Source of the DNA: an uncultured Kordiimonas sp.
GTDB lineage: Bacteria > Pseudomonadota > Alphaproteobacteria > Sphingomonadales > Kordiimonadaceae
Assembly: GCA_947492375.1 (NCBI GenBank)
Contig: CANLMI010000001.1
Span: 1,302,001 to 1,366,000 of the forward strand
Direction: 5' to 3'
DNA: 64,000 nucleotides
Below the pieces are notes generated by a model. It searched no databases. It was not told where the DNA came from and saw only the letters and a program-made list of their open reading frames with translations. The translations under genes and the position numbers were made by a program. Each line of letters opens with the position of its first letter. Within the stretch, counting starts at the first letter, position 1. Positions 62,852 through 64,000 of the stretch are shown here, piece after piece.

Positions 62852-64000
62852 ATGATTTTTAGACTTCTGTGTTCATCAACGTTTATCATCTGCCTTACCT
62901 TTAGCATAAAAGCTAAGGTACCAGATTACGTGAGGGTAAAAGACGTTATTGTATGTAACGCAACCGAGAACAATCCGACATTACCTTCATTTACTGAGGC
63001 ACATTGCAACAAAACACAGATTAATAAATTCAGCCCATATAAACAACAGATATGGGTCAAAGCGGTCGTTGATATAGCTCAAGAGTTAAGTACTTACGAT
63101 CAACCTCTTGGTTTGTTTTTATCAGGAAAAATGGCAAGTAGAGTATACCTAAATGGTTTTCTACTGGGTTCAAACGGCCGCCCTGCTGCACTGAAGAGCG
63201 ATGAAAAAACTGGTAAAATGGACGTAGTATTATACTTACGCTCAGATCAGGTAAAAACTGGAAGGAATGAAATAATCATTCTGATGTCAGGACATCACAG
63301 TTTTTTAAAACTCGCTTATCCCATCCATCACATAGCCATTGGCCCCTATCAGTTCCCCCCTAATATTGCCCTACAGGGGTATTTACCATCATTTGTTCCA
63401 TTTGGTATTTTGCTAATTGGTGCTTTTTATTTTGGTACCGTTGCGCTTTACCGACGACAAGATAAACGATATCTGCTTTTGCCGATTGCAGCACTATTCG
63501 CTGTCGGTCAACTACTAGCAGAAGTATCAAGAGGTCTCATTCAGTATGACTACCCCTATCATGATGTAAGGCTGGTCTTTATTTTGCTTTTTGCTACTGC
63601 GACAGGCATGTGTTTACTCATTCATGTTGTTGATCGTTTTGACTGCCGGCACAAAACTTTGGTTATTATTGCTAGTTTAGGTATCACAGCAACTGCCATT
63701 TTCACTGAAGATGCATTTTCAGCTAAAACATTGCGTGCGCTTCAAATTCCAGCCGTTATTGGTGTCATCATCGCGGGTAATGCATTTCGGTTAGGTAAAA
63801 CAAAAGCTCTTAACTATGCAATTTCACTCCTGATTTTTTCTGTCGTCATTCAGCCTGTTTTGAATGCATTCCTTGATATCTACTTTTTTTACTTGGTGGC
63901 CGGGTTGTTGACATATCTATTCGTCCAACAAATACGTAGTAATGAGTTGGAAAAACAGCAACTAGCAGTAGAACGTTCCAGGGCTAAACGCCTACAACAG
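62852..64000 (+). CDS. Membrane sensor, 7TM-type, partial (3' end outside window)
   Basis: 383 codons open to the end of the window. Signal peptide about 1-22. An extracytoplasmic domain (about 25-170) has the beta pattern LGLFLSGKMASRVYLNGFLLGSNGRPAAL. About seven membrane segments (175-360) follow, ending YFFYLVAGLLTYLFVQQI, and a basic coiled coil SNELEKQQLAVERSRAKRL begins. This is the 7TMR-DISM-like plan of sensor proteins; the missing C-terminal part is likely a histidine kinase or LytTR domain. No ribosome site is obvious. Confidence 0.65.
   Translation, partial: MIFRLLCSSTFIICLTFSIKAKVPDYVRVKDVIVCNATENNPTLPSFTEAHCNKTQINKFSPYKQQIWVKAVVDIAQELSTYDQPLGLFLSGKMASRVYLNGFLLGSNGRPAALKSDEKTGKMDVVLYLRSDQVKTGRNEIIILMSGHHSFLKLAYPIHHIAIGPYQFPPNIALQGYLPSFVPFGILLIGAFYFGTVALYRRQDKRYLLLPIAALFAVGQLLAEVSRGLIQYDYPYHDVRLVFILLFATATGMCLLIHVVDRFDCRHKTLVIIASLGITATAIFTEDAFSAKTLRALQIPAVIGVIIAGNAFRLGKTKALNYAISLLIFSVVIQPVLNAFLDIYFFYLVAGLLTYLFVQQIRSNELEKQQLAVERSRAKRLQQ

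Overview
This window is chromosomal DNA of a low- to medium-GC Gram-negative bacterium, most likely an alphaproteobacterium. Evidence for this is an ECF sigma factor/ChrR pair beside a membrane-lipid cluster of the Rhodobacter type, a complete hmuRSTUV/hemP haem locus, TonB-dependent, OmpA and Tat-exported proteins, and many secreted S9 peptidases and CubicO-type serine hydrolases. Genus is not determinable by reading; a Kordiimonadales-like lineage is only a guess. No rRNA, tRNA or CRISPR was seen.

Layout. 1-5.3 kb: remnant of a Mu-like prophage (GC-richer by eye), with Mu-type early/lysis genes followed directly by P2-type tail-end genes. Two in-frame gene fusions (transposase/lipoprotein and a Mu-type HTH protein/tail gpU) mark internal deletions that removed MuB, head and most tail genes. 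5.5-6.7 kb: small membrane and XRE regulator genes. 6.8-15.2 kb: lipid-modification cluster (DUF6134, SDR, DUF3833, MFS, cyclopropane-synthase-like methyltransferase, DUF1365, FAD oxidoreductase) next to a sigma/ChrR pair; it resembles the singlet-oxygen regulon of Rhodobacter, possibly making methylated or furan fatty acids. 15.3-16.8 kb: MATE exporter. 17.3-23.6 kb: haem uptake operon hmuR-hemP-hmuS-hmuT-hmuU-hmuV with a Fur-like site.

23.9-29.3 kb: YtrA-type operon (GntR repressor, ABC ATPase, membrane subunit, S9 peptidase) behind a long perfect inverted repeat. 29.4-33.1 kb: BlaI repressor, M56 BlaR1-like protease whose sensor domain is replaced by ankyrin repeats, and a serine hydrolase, with twin BlaI operators. 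33.3-37.4 kb: an S9 peptidase whose leader is out of frame at a T9 tract, then recQ.

37.7-47.3 kb: the most interesting locus, nine tightly packed co-directional genes: two substrate-binding-protein/OmpA fusions, a membrane-anchored vWA protein, an XpaC-like protein, TelA, a three-part ABC importer of the taurine/nitrate/urea type, and a small protein with the Coq4 metal motif HDxxHx11E. It looks like an envelope module in which periplasmic ligand binding, peptidoglycan anchoring and TelA/vWA stress proteins are joined; I know of no description of it as a unit.

47.6-64 kb: two tandem S9 peptidases (one with its catalytic Ser replaced by Leu), a Tat-exported IorAB-like molybdenum hydroxylase, a membrane LytTR regulator, an acyltransferase, a serine-hydrolase-fold protein lacking all catalytic motifs, an alpha/beta-hydrolase lipoprotein, an intact serine hydrolase and a truncated 7TM-type membrane sensor running off the end.
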